This document shows, one piece after another, positions 51,065 to 63,105 of a stretch of DNA of 64,000 bases. Position 1 is the stretch's first letter. The number at the start of each line of letters is the position of its first letter. The notes below the pieces were generated by a model that saw only the letters and a list, made by a program, of their open reading frames with translations, had not been told where the DNA came from and ran no database searches. A program made the position numbers and the translations under genes. The DNA is from Dipylidium caninum (taxonomy: Eukaryota; Platyhelminthes; Cestoda; Cyclophyllidea; Dipylidiidae). The DNA is taken from positions 124,001 to 188,000 of the forward strand of contig QEYB01000715.1 of assembly GCA_017562135.1 (NCBI GenBank). Reading direction: 5' to 3'.

Positions 51065-51653
51065 ATGCCCTTTTCAAAAGGAACCAGAACGGGTACAAAT
51101 CTCAAGAAGACCAATTCTTACGCTGCCATTAAAATCTCTAGCCTGCCTAAACACTTTGAAGAAAAACAGCTGCGTGAATATATCTCCCAGTTTGGGCCTG
51201 TTCATGGTGTATACCTTCCTAGGTCCAAAAAGGTAACCACTCTTCCAACTACTTCATCTACAGACCCTCAATGCCAAAGGGAAAGCATTTGTCTTGGTGG
51301 ACAAAGAGATAGCCCCCTTGGTCTCTTCTACAGTACACAACGTTCTGAACTTTAACAAGATTATGAAATGTCCGTACGCTTGCTCTCCAATTGTCTTTAG
51401 TAGCTGTTCTTGTGCGTGACCTTTCTCTCATCAACTAGGTAAGGTCCTTGATGCGTACTACCCAGGTTGGTTCAACTTGACTTCACCAACTATATCCACT
51501 GTCGATAAAGAAAAGCGACGTCGAGCCTCTCATGCTCTTAAACCATCTAAGGCGGCCTCCAAGCGCCGCATCAAGGGCCTCCGTCGCCGTGTTGCTGCTC
51601 TGCAAGAGATCGTACCCCAATTTAGTATGACAGTCAAACCCACAACTCTTTAA
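51065..51653 (+). CDS. NIFK: NIFK-like nucleolar RNA-binding protein (one RRM)
   Basis: NIFK binds Ki-67 and takes part in pre-rRNA processing in the nucleolus. Exons 51065-51232, 51264-51369 and 51439-51653 join to 162 aa. The RRM covers most of the protein: RNP2-like AAIKISSLP, the helix EEKQLREYISQFGPVHGVYLPRSKK, and an RNP1-like KGKAFVLV; the CKVLDAYYPGW stretch matches the NIFK segment after the RRM. The tail is very basic (KEKRRRASHALKPSKAASKRRIKGLRRR). It is shorter than the human protein (293 aa) and lacks the FHA-binding tail. The first intron is 31 nt. The start is the first ATG of the frame; an upstream in-frame TTG is not used. Confidence 0.78.
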
Positions 51654-51820
51654 TGAATAATGTTTTATAGTTATATGTCAAACTTCTGAACTTTGGTCTA
51701 TTTTGAAAATGTGCGTTGTCAGTTTGGTGGTCATTATTAATCAAGCGTGTTACTTTAAACTAGACATTGCTTTCATATGTGCTCAAATTGAACAATCACA
51801 AGAAACAATGTAAGCGATCT

Positions 51821-54800
51821 TCATTGTGTGCAGTAAACGCGATAGTAAAGCATTTTGTTACGCCATAAGGAGTACGTGTTGTCGAATTTGAGAAGGTAGG
51901 TCCCGCTGGTAGCGGGATAGACATGGGATCCGCAGTACACCTCAGTGTGTGATGTCCTCCTGTACACTGGAATTATTTCTTCGGTAGCAGCCTCTATGAA
52001 GTCTAAAATCGAAAAGACTAATGTCAATACCTCCTAGCACCTGAGAGTGTGAACAGTGCGAGCTTGCCTCTCTGGTTTCCCGGGGAAAGTGAGGATGATC
52101 CGACGGGACTCCAGGTTCTCTTGGACGGCGGCGTATCCACGTTTTTTTCGTTACTGTTTCCGTTCTGTTCATCTGCTGCATCCTCGAGTCCCGTTGGCCA
52201 TTCGAAGCTCAGACCGAAGCCAATGTCGTAGTAGTCAGTGGCGAATTCCCACACGAGACAGTTGCCTGTTTGAATAACAGGAACTCGAATCTAGAGAAAA
52301 GAGCAACACGAGTCAAGAAACGTGACTTCCAGCATGTGAATGCTTTTGGCATTCACAAAACGTGAGAAACATTTTACTGAAGTGAATTATGGCTTACTGT
52401 CACAAGTTCGCCACTGCCCACGTTGATGACAGAGTCGGGGTCTTTAGAAAGAAGAGCCTTAAATTCAGATATATCTTTTCTTGTCCACATTTGGGGAGCT
52501 ACCATGTTATCCATCCCATCGGGGATGTGGGCGACCAGTTTGTCTATCAAAGCAGTAGATAGACGGTCCACAAGTCACAAACTATTAGAAAATAATTTCA
52601 AATGGAATGTGGTAATAAGGTGGGACGTGCACTCGAGCACCACTCTCTCCTAACAAGCAGCATAGGTGACAAGCAGAGAGGGGAAATTATTTGAAACTAA
52701 TTATATTTGAATACAGGCATTTTACCGAGGGAAAATTCCTCTCGACTCTTAGTTGGTTTGTTGAGTGTTGCTTCTGATTGGTTTTCAGTCTAAGGAGAAA
52801 CGGGATAAGAAAAATTAATTAGCACGCTCTTGTAGATGAACCAGACCAGTGGTAGTCTCAGAGCCGGACTCCTTAATAAATTAAAAATATTAAACAACAG
52901 GAGTGAGCTAGCGATTCACTATGAGGAACACAGGTCAAGGAGTTTCTCGTTGGGGAAAAAGTAGTATTTTGAAAAATATTTCGTTGAGATTATACCAACT
53001 TCAACACCGAGTCTGGTGTCTGTGACACAACTTCCGATTTCTGTGAGCCGGAATCTGGAGAAGTCGCACATCGAGCAGAAGAATTTTCGGTTATATAAAC
53101 CATGTATTGGTGGAAGTGACGGTCCTGTAATTGTGCAATTAGTTCAGCTTGCTAAAATGTAAAACGTTCTGTGTGACTACAAGAATAAGAAGCCCTGTCA
53201 TAAAAAAAGAACAAATAATAGTTTGGTAAGGGTCCTTAGAGTATTAAAAATGAGACTCACTTTAATCTCGTTGTCTGGATAATATTGAGCAGCATAAGCT
53301 CGAAATTGATCTTGGGTTTGAACATTCAAGGCGTTGCGAATTTGAGTCCTGTAAAACGCCAAGGAATAGGTTAAAGATATGAACATCCATTACAGACAAC
53401 AGCGTGATTAATTGGAAAAAAACAGGGCTAGATTTAAAAAAAACTATTCTGTATAATTCAGTAGACAGAGCAGAACTACATAAAAATGTGAAGTTTATGG
53501 AAGAGTATTGTTAGGGAATAATAAAGGGACGCGTTACGTTACTCTTGATTCCGAGAGATATGAAAGTAGAGATTTGGGAGAGATTTGAGGTTGGGGGCCG
53601 GGATACTGCAAAGCATAAAAATTGTAAGAAATCATGGGGAAATATCAACATTCAAGCGACTAAGTACAAATGAAATAATGATAATAAGAAAACGAAACTA
53701 ACTATGGAAACGCAATTCTTGTATTTTTTCACATTAACCCTTCCCTACTATTTTACTAAATATATTACTAGCAGCCACCGCCGATAACTTCAACTAGGTT
53801 TTCAAAATAAGCAGTATCAATTTTGTAAACTGGACGTCATTCTACTTTTACAGCCAGCCGGCAGTTGAAAGTGACACGCGTCAAAGGTAGAATGACAATA
53901 AAAAAAATAAGCTGTCTATGGCGAAATTATTATAACTCTAATCTTGGGACTTCTGCGAAACACACAACTATAAATCCAAGAGTTCAAAATCAAAAGGTGG
54001 CAAGAATTAGCCTGCATAACGCTGTCGGAGTAAAAGCGCACATTAAAAAAATGGTTACATGAGTGGCTAAAGGCTAGTCAATAGACACAAAAGAATAGCA
54101 ACATGGTCGATGAAACTGTCAGATTCAGTGAGGTTTCGTAACTTAGATCAACAAAGAGCTCAGGAAAATTAATGGAAAATTAAAGTCAAACAATCATTTA
54201 GCTTGTAAGCTAAATAGTCACAATTTAAAATCATCCTCCCAACTGTTAAATTTTTAGAATAGGATAGAGGGTGAAAAATACTAATTTTTTTTGTCACATT
54301 ATTATTGTGCTCTGGCCCACAACTCACACTTTGTCATACTTACACCGACCAAAAAATGCGCATTTTTCATCATTAAAATACAAGGCTGATGAAAATTTCA
54401 AGCACAAAATGCTTGCCTGTTCATTCCATGGACAGCATTTGGAGGAAGGTCACTAAGATCCCGGGGCTCTCTAAAAAGCCATAAAAGTGGCAGTCTAATA
54501 CACGTTAAATTGCAAAAAAATAGTTTTGTGTCACATAAACCTTTAAACGACTTCACTAGCAGCCATACCTCAGAGTACTTAGTAAAAAATATGTGTATAA
54601 AAGATAATGAGAACAATGTATAGGATGTAATTTAATAGGAAAGACGCATTCGAAAATTAAACTGAGAGATTTACAAGGAGGAAAAAAATAAACGGTCCCA
54701 TTGTGTATATTTTGTAAAATCTAATCGTATCAGAGAAGAATTAACTCAGACAGAGCTGAAAGATGCAAACGAGGTGAATTGATATAAGACCAGTTGAACT

Positions 54801-55905
54801 AGTGGGGATCCAACTAACAGAAACAGTTGTAACTAACGGAATTTAGATGCTCATTTTAAGGGATGTTAATCTGGTTTTAAAGATTCACATGCCAACAACT
54901 ACATTATATGAAACAAATATTAAGTAAGTGATAATTAGTGTATAACGTTATTTAAAAAATTTCATAAGATTCCCATGGAATGAGACAGAGGGACCGAATA
55001 CCAAGTTTTCATGAAAATGGAGTCAAAAACACATACTTCTGAAAGTTAATGAAATGAATCGTAGGACATTTGCTCAAAATCAGTGGTGACTGTGATTCAC
55101 AAAAAAAAACAAAGAGATAAGAAGTTAAAACCTTGCAGCTTCCATGCGACAAATTAAGTAATCCTTTCTTAAAGGCCTAAAGTAGGATAATTATGGCGTG
55201 GGAGTGGATCTTTAAGAGTCAACGACTGTGAAACACAAAAAGCAGGCCAGCAAGGGATACACAGGGGACATATTTAAAAAACGGGAACAATTTTAGGATG
55301 ACACAAGATAATTAAATATAAAAGAGATCGTATAACCGCTATACGATAAAAACCTGAATGAAAGTGCGGAATCGGATAAGAATTAATAAAATAAGCAAAA
55401 TTACCTCAAAGCACTCAGTGGTACAAAAATTGCCAAAGATATGGGAAGAGACACTCACACGTAGGCAACTTTTTGACAATGTGCTGAATTATTTGCATCA
55501 AGATGAGCAGCAAATGGGGGGCAAATTTGGATAAGCGATTGAACAAATATATCCTGGGCTTCCGATTCGGACATTGAACCCAACGCTTGCCACCTCGCAC
55601 TATAAACCACCAAAAATACTACTAATAACAGAAATACGGAAATAATAAGATTCCACAAAATAAGTAAAAAGGCATGAGGCATTAAAATAAATTTCAAAAA
55701 AACACTAATTACTCAAAATAACGTGGTAGCAAGTTTCCATAGTCACAATAGGAAAGTACATACCGGCGTTCCTTTCCAACTAAATCGAATAGGCCGATAT
55801 CAGAAGCTTTTTCAAGAGAGAAAGGCCCATGCTTTGACTGACTGAATAGGGCACAGAGATTTAGCTTCTGCTCGTATGTAGGAGTAAAGGCTTTGTTAAC
55901 TTGGG
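51821..55905 (-). CDS. ACBD3: ACBD3/GCP60, Golgi acyl-CoA-binding and GOLD domain protein (5' end missing)
   Basis: ACBD3 is a Golgi scaffold that binds giantin and PI4KB. Exons: 55764-55905, 55459-55599, 53261-53348, 52996-53151, 52726-52789, 52398-52581, 52041-52290 and 51821-52002; at least one more lies upstream. The acyl-CoA-binding domain shows [41 protein letters not shown]; a Gln region ([24 protein letters not shown]) follows; the GOLD domain has [19 protein letters not shown] and [42 protein letters not shown]. The charged Glu/Arg coiled coil between the first two parts in vertebrates is absent; that join spans a 2.1-kb intron (53349-55458). Exon 52398-52581 lacks one base near 52573. 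Confidence 0.93.
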
Positions 55906-56879
55906 CTACACAAGTTCAAAAAAGTGATGAAGGTACTTCTGTAAAATTCGCAAGCGATATCGAAGTCGTTGATAGTCATTTGAATTTCAGAACGTAAAGA
56001 TATTAAACTCAAGAAAAGTGAGGACGACAATGCCGAAATAAACTCCGCAAAAGATCTGAGAAAGGAAGAAAGCGTATTTAGGCAACGTTCAGCTACCAAA
56101 CAAGTTTTAATTCGGGAAGAAAGTGAGATCAGAAAAGGATATGTCTTGCTACACTAGTTCAGATGTTTTGAAACATATAAAAAAGGCAATTTGCAAAATT
56201 AAATTAGGAAATAATACAAAAGCGTTAGGAGTTTTCGTATGGCAATCTGAGTGAAACAAGATGCCGGAATGCAATATACTTTATGAAGGGGACACGGAAT
56301 CCAGAAAATTCCACAAACAAACATACTAAAACGGCAATTGCGCCGACCTAATTAAGGAGAGACACCGCGGAAAAGTGCAGGAAATAAAAACAAAAAATAG
56401 CAAAGAAATATTCATTCAGAATGCAATTGTCGACAGGAAAAACAAACTTAAGATCTAATTATTAGTTTCTAAATTTAAGAACAAAATTTGATAAAATTAA
56501 AAATGGAATAAATGCGCAGTTTAAAAACAAAAAAAGCATCAGATAGGAAAAATGCTTAAACATATGAATATACGTAAAGGAAATGATAAAAGTTTAGAAT
56601 ATTGCCAACAAATGCAAAAATTAAACAAGCTCGTCGACTGCAAGAACTAAAGGGTAAATTAAAGGAGGGTTAAAAATACTTCTCCACTGGAATGCCTACA
56701 GACTTTAATACAATATTGTCCACTTCGTAAGCTTCGTACTATTCAAATATCAAAAAAGATTCAGCAGTTTGCTATCAAAAGATGGACTCCTTCAGGTAGC
56801 ATTGGCACACACGCGGCGTTGGTTCAAAGGGGACGCCTAAAAAGGGCGGTCCAGCCTCTGGCACCTCACCTGTCCTCCT

Positions 56880-57075
56880 CCGATGGTCATTTTGGGCGCT
56901 CGATCGACTGAGGTTGCCCAAGGCACCCCGAGAAATCCGTCAGTCCCTCTTTGTTGAATAGACGAGAGTGTCTCTAAACTAATGAAGGACAGGTCCCCTT
57001 CAAATGGGTCATCGAGCTCGCAATGTATTAGAGGACGTGAAAAACGTGTTGCCAGTGCAAAGTGGATGGCATATC
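56880..57075 (-). CDS. possible orphan exon
   Basis: A minus-strand frame reads CELDDPFEGDLSFISLETLSSIQQRG..GFLGVPWATSVDRAPKMTIGGGQ and stops at a CAG|GTGAGG donor near 56874. The composition is protein-like, but the left boundary is unclear and I cannot tie it to ACBD3, whose upstream exon should lie in this direction. Unassigned. Confidence 0.28.
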
Positions 57076-57079
57076 ATGG

Positions 57080-59983
57080 AGCTGCCGTTTTCACGAAGAC
57101 CCATGTACAATCCTGTGTGTACTCAGGTTTGCTGCTTCTCAGCGTCTACTGGAGAAGCTGCCGAGCTGAAATTCCCTTCCACTGCTCTCGCGATGCCCAC
57201 TCAAAAGTACTTTTGGCGTTTTTAACCAACCTCATAATCACGCAGTCTAAAGCACTCGGTAAATTTCGTCAGTGCTCTCCTGAGAGGAGCGCGTAAAGAC
57301 TCACTGATGGAGAACTCCCCCACCTAGTGTCCTTTCGACAATCTTCTGTTAGTTGTCAGATCTTCCTTGACATTTCCTACTTTCGTTGACCGTTGCCTAC
57401 GCTGTTTTCGAGCAGTTGAATCAACCGTTCCCCCATGAAACGGTTCACCTCCGCAAGATCTGCTAAAATACTTATTACCGTCATAATCTACACAGCGAGG
57501 ATTTACTCATCTCCTATCCAAGTGGCAATAATCCTGGCATTCACGGTGGACCAACTGACAAAATGCTGCAGGTGCGCCGGAGGTCTCCCTCCTCCATTTG
57601 TGCCAAGAACGCCCTGAACCAGTGGCAAATAGGAGGCACTAGCTAGTCTATAGCTCAATTATTTGATGGTGGGCGACGTTCTGGTTGAATTTGGTGGAGG
57701 AGATTCCAAATCCCAACTGAATCGGCCTCAGCAGGTCAACCTCACTTCCCCAATTCCAATCACGTTACGATACGCTCTGCGGCTTCCTTCCTCCTGAACA
57801 CTCGAAAATACAGAAAAGCGGGTGAGCAAGACGGTAGAGGCCCTTAATTGAAGCAAGAAAGACCGTTGGCATTACATGACTTCTCAGACAATTGCATTTT
57901 CAGTCTACTTTGCTAGCACAAAAATTTGTTCGATCAGTTAGACTTCCTGCCTAAGCCCTGCTCGGTGGACAGGGTGTTGCATGACCCCTGTGCGAGTGTA
58001 CAATCTAACGTTTTGGCTTACTGAGGGCCTTTTCAGGGGGTTTCATAGGGTCAATTTCAGCCTTCAATAAAACCTCGGATTTTGACCATACACCCGGGGA
58101 ATTTTGCACGCAAAGACATGGCAATCAATGCGACGGTGCGAGATAAAATTGGCGACTTCCGCTGCTCATTTTCTCCTCATGTCTCGCACACTTCAGCGCA
58201 ATGCGCTTTGCTAGTACTTGTGAATACGTGCGGATCGGCAGGACTAAGTGAATTGTGGCCGCGTTGCGTCCTGCTTTCACTGGCTATAAAATAGACAGGC
58301 GGTCCAGCTCAATCGGGTCTCAACACCTCCCACCGGCGTGTGAACCAGGGCGCCTGCCAGAGGGGAAGTGATCAGAAGAGGTGCGCCTATCACATATCTG
58401 TTAATCACACAGTTACCACCATCGGGGCCCTCTTCGCACTTCACTTACCGCGGATGAAATATCTTCCCGACAGTGGATCGCCTTCGGACTCAATTACCTC
58501 GCTTCGTACACCGCCAAGTTGCAACGCGAAGTGTCTCGCTTTGCCAACGAATGCTCTTCCCCCCAACCCTATCAATTGGCAAATAACTCTGACCTAGGAG
58601 TGAGAATATCCTGCACGGGGGACTGAAGAACCCCGTTGAAAAGTAGTGAGTCGGGACTGCTGTGTGGTCCATCTCGCCGCTACCCGCCGCACCAAGTTCA
58701 ATTGCAACTCAGTTCGGGCGAGTCAATCAAATCCCACCTCTTCTTACAAAAGACTTCACTTTCTGCGGTTTACCGCTCGAATGAGTGAGGTAACCATCAG
58801 CGTGATACACGTGTTTGATTGCACCCGTGTCACCTGCCAGTTCGCAATGTCCACCTCCTCGGACGGATGACAACGACGGCCAGACAACGCTTATGTCGCC
58901 TTCACAAACGTCGATGGTGCGCATGTAGGGAGGATTTGCAGCACGAGGTAGATGTAGTGTCGGCCACCCCAAAGTCCATCTCGAGACGGTCACGTGGTGG
59001 AGAGTACAGGACCACTCGTCGTCCACGTCAAATCGCCACGGCGATGTACAAATTACTGAGCCACGGGTGGCCCAAACACGCTTCCTCGGTGGGCGTCCTG
59101 CGGCCTCCACGAGAGCACGAGTACTCCACACGACCCTCGTTAAAATCACCCAGACCACTCCTACGTGCATTACTATGTGCAGGGGATGTAAAGCCCACTG
59201 CCACCTCACCTTGGTGGCACCCTCATGCTACCGCCACCGCCTCCGCAGTAACCACTCCGAACAGCAGGTAATCGGGCTCGAACTCCTCGTCAACGGAGGT
59301 GAGATAAACTAGTGCGATCGCCTCGCTCAACCCCTAATGCACGTGCAGGGAAAGAAGTTCACGCAGCCAGTTGTCCCCTGCTTATCAGTCTTCTAAGCAC
59401 GGGATTGCTTTCGCATGGCGCTTTTGAATGCATGCCGAAGACTCCGTTCTCCCCAAGTCACTTCCATGAAGTGGAACTGCTACTAGCCCTCTCTTCCACC
59501 ATGCGCCAGGCGAGCCCGACAACACCCCTCCCCGTTCCGTGGTTGTGCACTTTCCACGTCTTCCGCGCAAAAGTTCCCTCCAAATACGAAGAAGTGCATT
59601 TTAGAGACCTCAGACCCAACCGACCACCGCGCCACTGCCCCCCCTATGATGGAAGTCGCACGTCCAGCGCTCAGTGCACCCCGAAAGGCCCAAGCCATCA
59701 TTCAGGTTTAACATAATTTCAATGCAGAACCGTAGTGAAGCAGGGCTTGGCATTACCGGAGTGCAACATTATTCCCCACCCCCGTCATCCTTTAAATGTG
59801 CGCAAACAACCACGGAACAGGGACGCGAGCTTCGCAAAATGGAAAAGTCCAATTTTTTGCCATAAGAGATTTCATGGAGAAGGAAAGGAGAATTAATAAT
59901 GACGGTAAAACGAGGGGACTGGAGAGGAAAATATTTAACGAAAAGAACTACTTGACTACTTGAGTGCGGATAGAACAGCAGCA
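57080..59983. other. GC-rich stretch without a supported gene
   Basis: GC and CpG rich; long open frames occur on both strands (for example 58727-59209 minus and 58819-59271 plus) over the same bases, which argues against taking either at face value. No splice-supported exon was found. It is downstream of the BAR-domain gene. Confidence 0.35.
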
Positions 59984-62900
59984 TCACTGTGCAAAATACT
60001 CCTCGTTGATCTCGCCGTTCAGACAACGCATTACCTCCTCGCAACGCTCAAAGTGCCGCCACTGGGCCATCGCCATCTCCAGCAGGCTGCGCGCGATCCT
60101 CTCCTACAGAAATTGCATGGTGTGATTTACCTCAAAATAAGAGCATCCCGAGTCATCTGTACGGTAGGAAAAGTGACACACACAAAACCGCCAGACAGCC
60201 TCGCCCCGGTGTTTTGGCCCACTAGCACCACAAACAAACAAGCAAACGCCAAAAGCGAAAATTGCCACTGACTACCCAAGAGGCGAATAATGTTGACACA
60301 CCACAGTTCAGACCACCCAGTAATCCACTTTCTCCAAAATCTACCAATTCTATTCACTGAAATCAGTCTCCTCTATTCCTTTATCACTTCCCATCAAATA
60401 CACCCGAGCCACTGTAACGACAATCCGAGGAAATGCTCTACTGATGAAGTAACTTCTTCTCCAGTGGAGACCATCTCAAGCAACTCCCGAGTGGGCATGA
60501 CCACGCGGTCGGACATTTGAAGGTCAACCGTCTATGCTTCCGCCCAAGCACATCGTGACACTGGTTTTTCCAAACGTCGGGCGAAATCATCACAGTCCAA
60601 CGTCCTTCTTCTGACCATCTCACTCATGTCCGCATGAGTTTGATTTCACTTTCAAATTTGCCTCCTCTTAGCGATCAACCAGTTCAACCTTTCACCTACG
60701 GCCTCATCCAGAATGTCCAACTTCAGTCTGCACAGCATAAGAGACAAAACTGCACACTGACACCTATCACCCTACGCCAGGCAGTAATCTCAATTTGCAG
60801 AGACCGACACACACTACAGTGTTTAAACAGCTGAGATATCGGTGGACTCAAACAAAACCGCCCAAGGATGACCAGGTGAAATAGATGACGCAGAAGATGG
60901 ACCAAGTCTAAACTAAACGGTCATGACAACACAAAAGAACTTATCCTTGCAAATAATTCGAAAAGTCCTAGCACCTACTATTCTCGCCGGCCTTTACTTA
61001 AGGAGGGGGGGGCGGGGTGAGCGGGACCATACACTGTACATAATGACAAGTACGGTCTAATTGATTTCACCTCAGATGAACACAAATACACCTAAGAGTA
61101 GAGCCACACAGACCGGAGCAATACGAAACGCACCCTTGTTGTCTCGCAATGTTTAAGCAATATTTGAGTCAAGTAGAGTTGTCGATCAAACTCCTCCTTC
61201 GCCTTGGCGACCCTATTTTCGTCCTGGACACAAATGAAATAGGTGGTAATGGAGGTCATAGGATACGTGGCAGGCAAGAAAGCACAAACAATGGTAACGG
61301 GACAACGGCTTTTCCGTCGCACACAAACCGGCTTTAAGCAACCCCAAAGCAGTCATGCATCCACTCACTCATCTGTGACGGTAATACCAGTCGAGACAAG
61401 GAGAGGCTGCGAGCACACACACGCTCTGGCAGCAATAAGGATGAGCATACCGAAGAAATAAACGCTACACATCTTCGCCTCTCTTAAGTGCCGCAGTGTT
61501 CATTCCACCTGCAATTAATATTACTAAGTCCCGCAAGTTGCCCATTGAGGTCGTAATTACTTTCAACTACACCATCTTAAAGCATCGTCTCCTCCTCTAC
61601 CCACTTAGTGCATTCGCACAAAGAGCACTCGGTGATAGGCGGCGGCCGTTAATGCCAGTATCCTGTGCCACTTTTTGGTGCGACTGAGCTCTCCACGGTC
61701 GCCAAGCCAACGTAGACCGTCTCAGAGGAGACAAAGTATAGTTGGGAATTACGCACTATTTGATTCCTTCTCCCGTTACGTGCCCAATCGTAGTCAATGC
61801 GCAAAAGGTCCAATTTGCGACGCTCCCTCTATTGAAGAAATAATAATAAAGACAATCCACTCCAAGTATCTCATTGTGTGCACACGCACGCACGCACGCA
61901 CACACACACACACACATTGTGCATATTCGGAAGTTCACAAACTCCCTTCTTAAAAACCAGACTTATCAGTTCAAAACCAACACAAAGTGGCAAACACTAG
62001 TATTCGTACACAGGTTAGGCAACTCGCCAAAGACACATTAAAATGTCCTACTTAAAAAGCATATATACCATAGGCGTTTTGACCTGTTATTGCGATGGGT
62101 TATGCCTCGCTAAAATTCACTCTTACACTGTTACACTAGTATCGCACTAATCGCCTCATCCTAAGCATCTGTCTTCACGCTATTTACGAACTAGGGAGGC
62201 GAGGCAGAACCTCGGTCTGAGATTTGACAAAGTCCAAATAACCCCCTATCATGCACACAGTGCCGAAAAGTACACAATCGACCAGAAAATAATTTATAAC
62301 ACGCCACAATATCTACACTTTCAGATGTCAATACCTGTGCCTCTGGCCAATAGGAAGTTAAGAAGTCGTCAATGACGGAAAGTAAACCTGTTGTTGACGA
62401 GCGTCGCGAACTCTCGTTCCGATTTACCCAAGTTCGAGTATGCCGATGCACAGGAGGAAATTATCACAGCTAAAAAAGAAAAGCTTGACAGCGATAGCCC
62501 AAAGTGGACTTAAAGGAAGGGAGGGGGGGGGGGGGGAGAGAGGGAAAGACAGAAACATTACTATCACGTATTTGAGTGCAGATACCACGATCAAAGCTAA
62601 ACTATTCACGTCAGAGGTGAAAATGGAAAGAGTTCAAGGTGGCCACCAATCACGCACGAAAAACATACATAGATCGCTTCCCGGCATGTCGACGGCACAT
62701 TCGTTGGCGATATTTGGCAAGTTTCTCCGACTTCTCTAGGTCCACCATGGAGATTGAATTCATCTGCAACTTTTTTGGTAGCCTCTTCTTGCTGAAAGTA
62801 AAAGATGTGTTTGCTACTCCAAACGCCTTATAAGTCACATTGCCGATGTTGTCTAAACGCACCGGCATTAGGGGTCAGCATAACTTCTAAGTGTTCCTTT

Positions 62901-63105
62901 AAGCTTGTGCAAAGTTTGTAGGTTAAATCAGCAGATGCGAATGACCGCGCGGTTGTTTCGTCATATGCTGTTTTGCTGGGATTTCCGAAAACTTCGTCAC
63001 TCAACTTGGAGACCATCATTGCAACTGACTCCTACCTGCGTCAGGCGATTTATTCCTGCAGTCGCAGACTCAACAAGCTTCATGTACTCTTTCCGCGAAT
63101 GACAT
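59984..63105 (-). CDS. BAR-domain protein resembling endophilin-B, without SH3 domain
   Basis: Endophilin-B type BAR proteins bend membranes at Golgi, mitochondria and autophagosomes. Supported exons: 63036-63105, 62818-63004, 62669-62791, about 62340-62471, 61145-61237 and 59984-60103. Segments align residue by residue with endophilin-B: KLVESATAGINRLTQ, LSDEVFGNPSKT..LKEHLEVMLTPN, SNLGKSEREF..GLLSVIDDFL, AKAKEEFDRQLYLTQILLKHCETT and EEVMRCLNGEI. The last exon stops (EEYFAQ, TGA) right after the third BAR helix, so no SH3 domain follows, unlike vertebrate endophilins. Introns 63005-63035 (31 nt) and 62792-62817 (26 nt) are very short. Extra bases break the frame near 62870 and 62384. The segment between 61240 and 62340 should hold another BAR exon that I did not find. 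Confidence 0.66.
61880..61916. repeat. (CA)n / (CACG)n microsatellite
   Basis: A CACG tetramer run passes into about ten CA units. It is within the intron between the 62.3-kb and 61.2-kb exons of the BAR gene. Confidence 0.95.
62520..62537. repeat. poly-G tract
   Basis: More than a dozen consecutive Gs followed by a GA-rich run. It lies inside an intron of the BAR-domain gene on the minus strand, where it reads as a pyrimidine tract. Confidence 0.9.

Noticed and set aside
58727..59271. Opposed ORFs of 160 and 150 codons
   Set aside because: They overlap on opposite strands in a GC-rich stretch where stops are rare, and neither has splice signals or a known domain.
62862..62871. A 10-nt intron in the BAR gene
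   Set aside because: GT and AG are present but ten bases cannot be spliced. One extra base gives a continuous family match.
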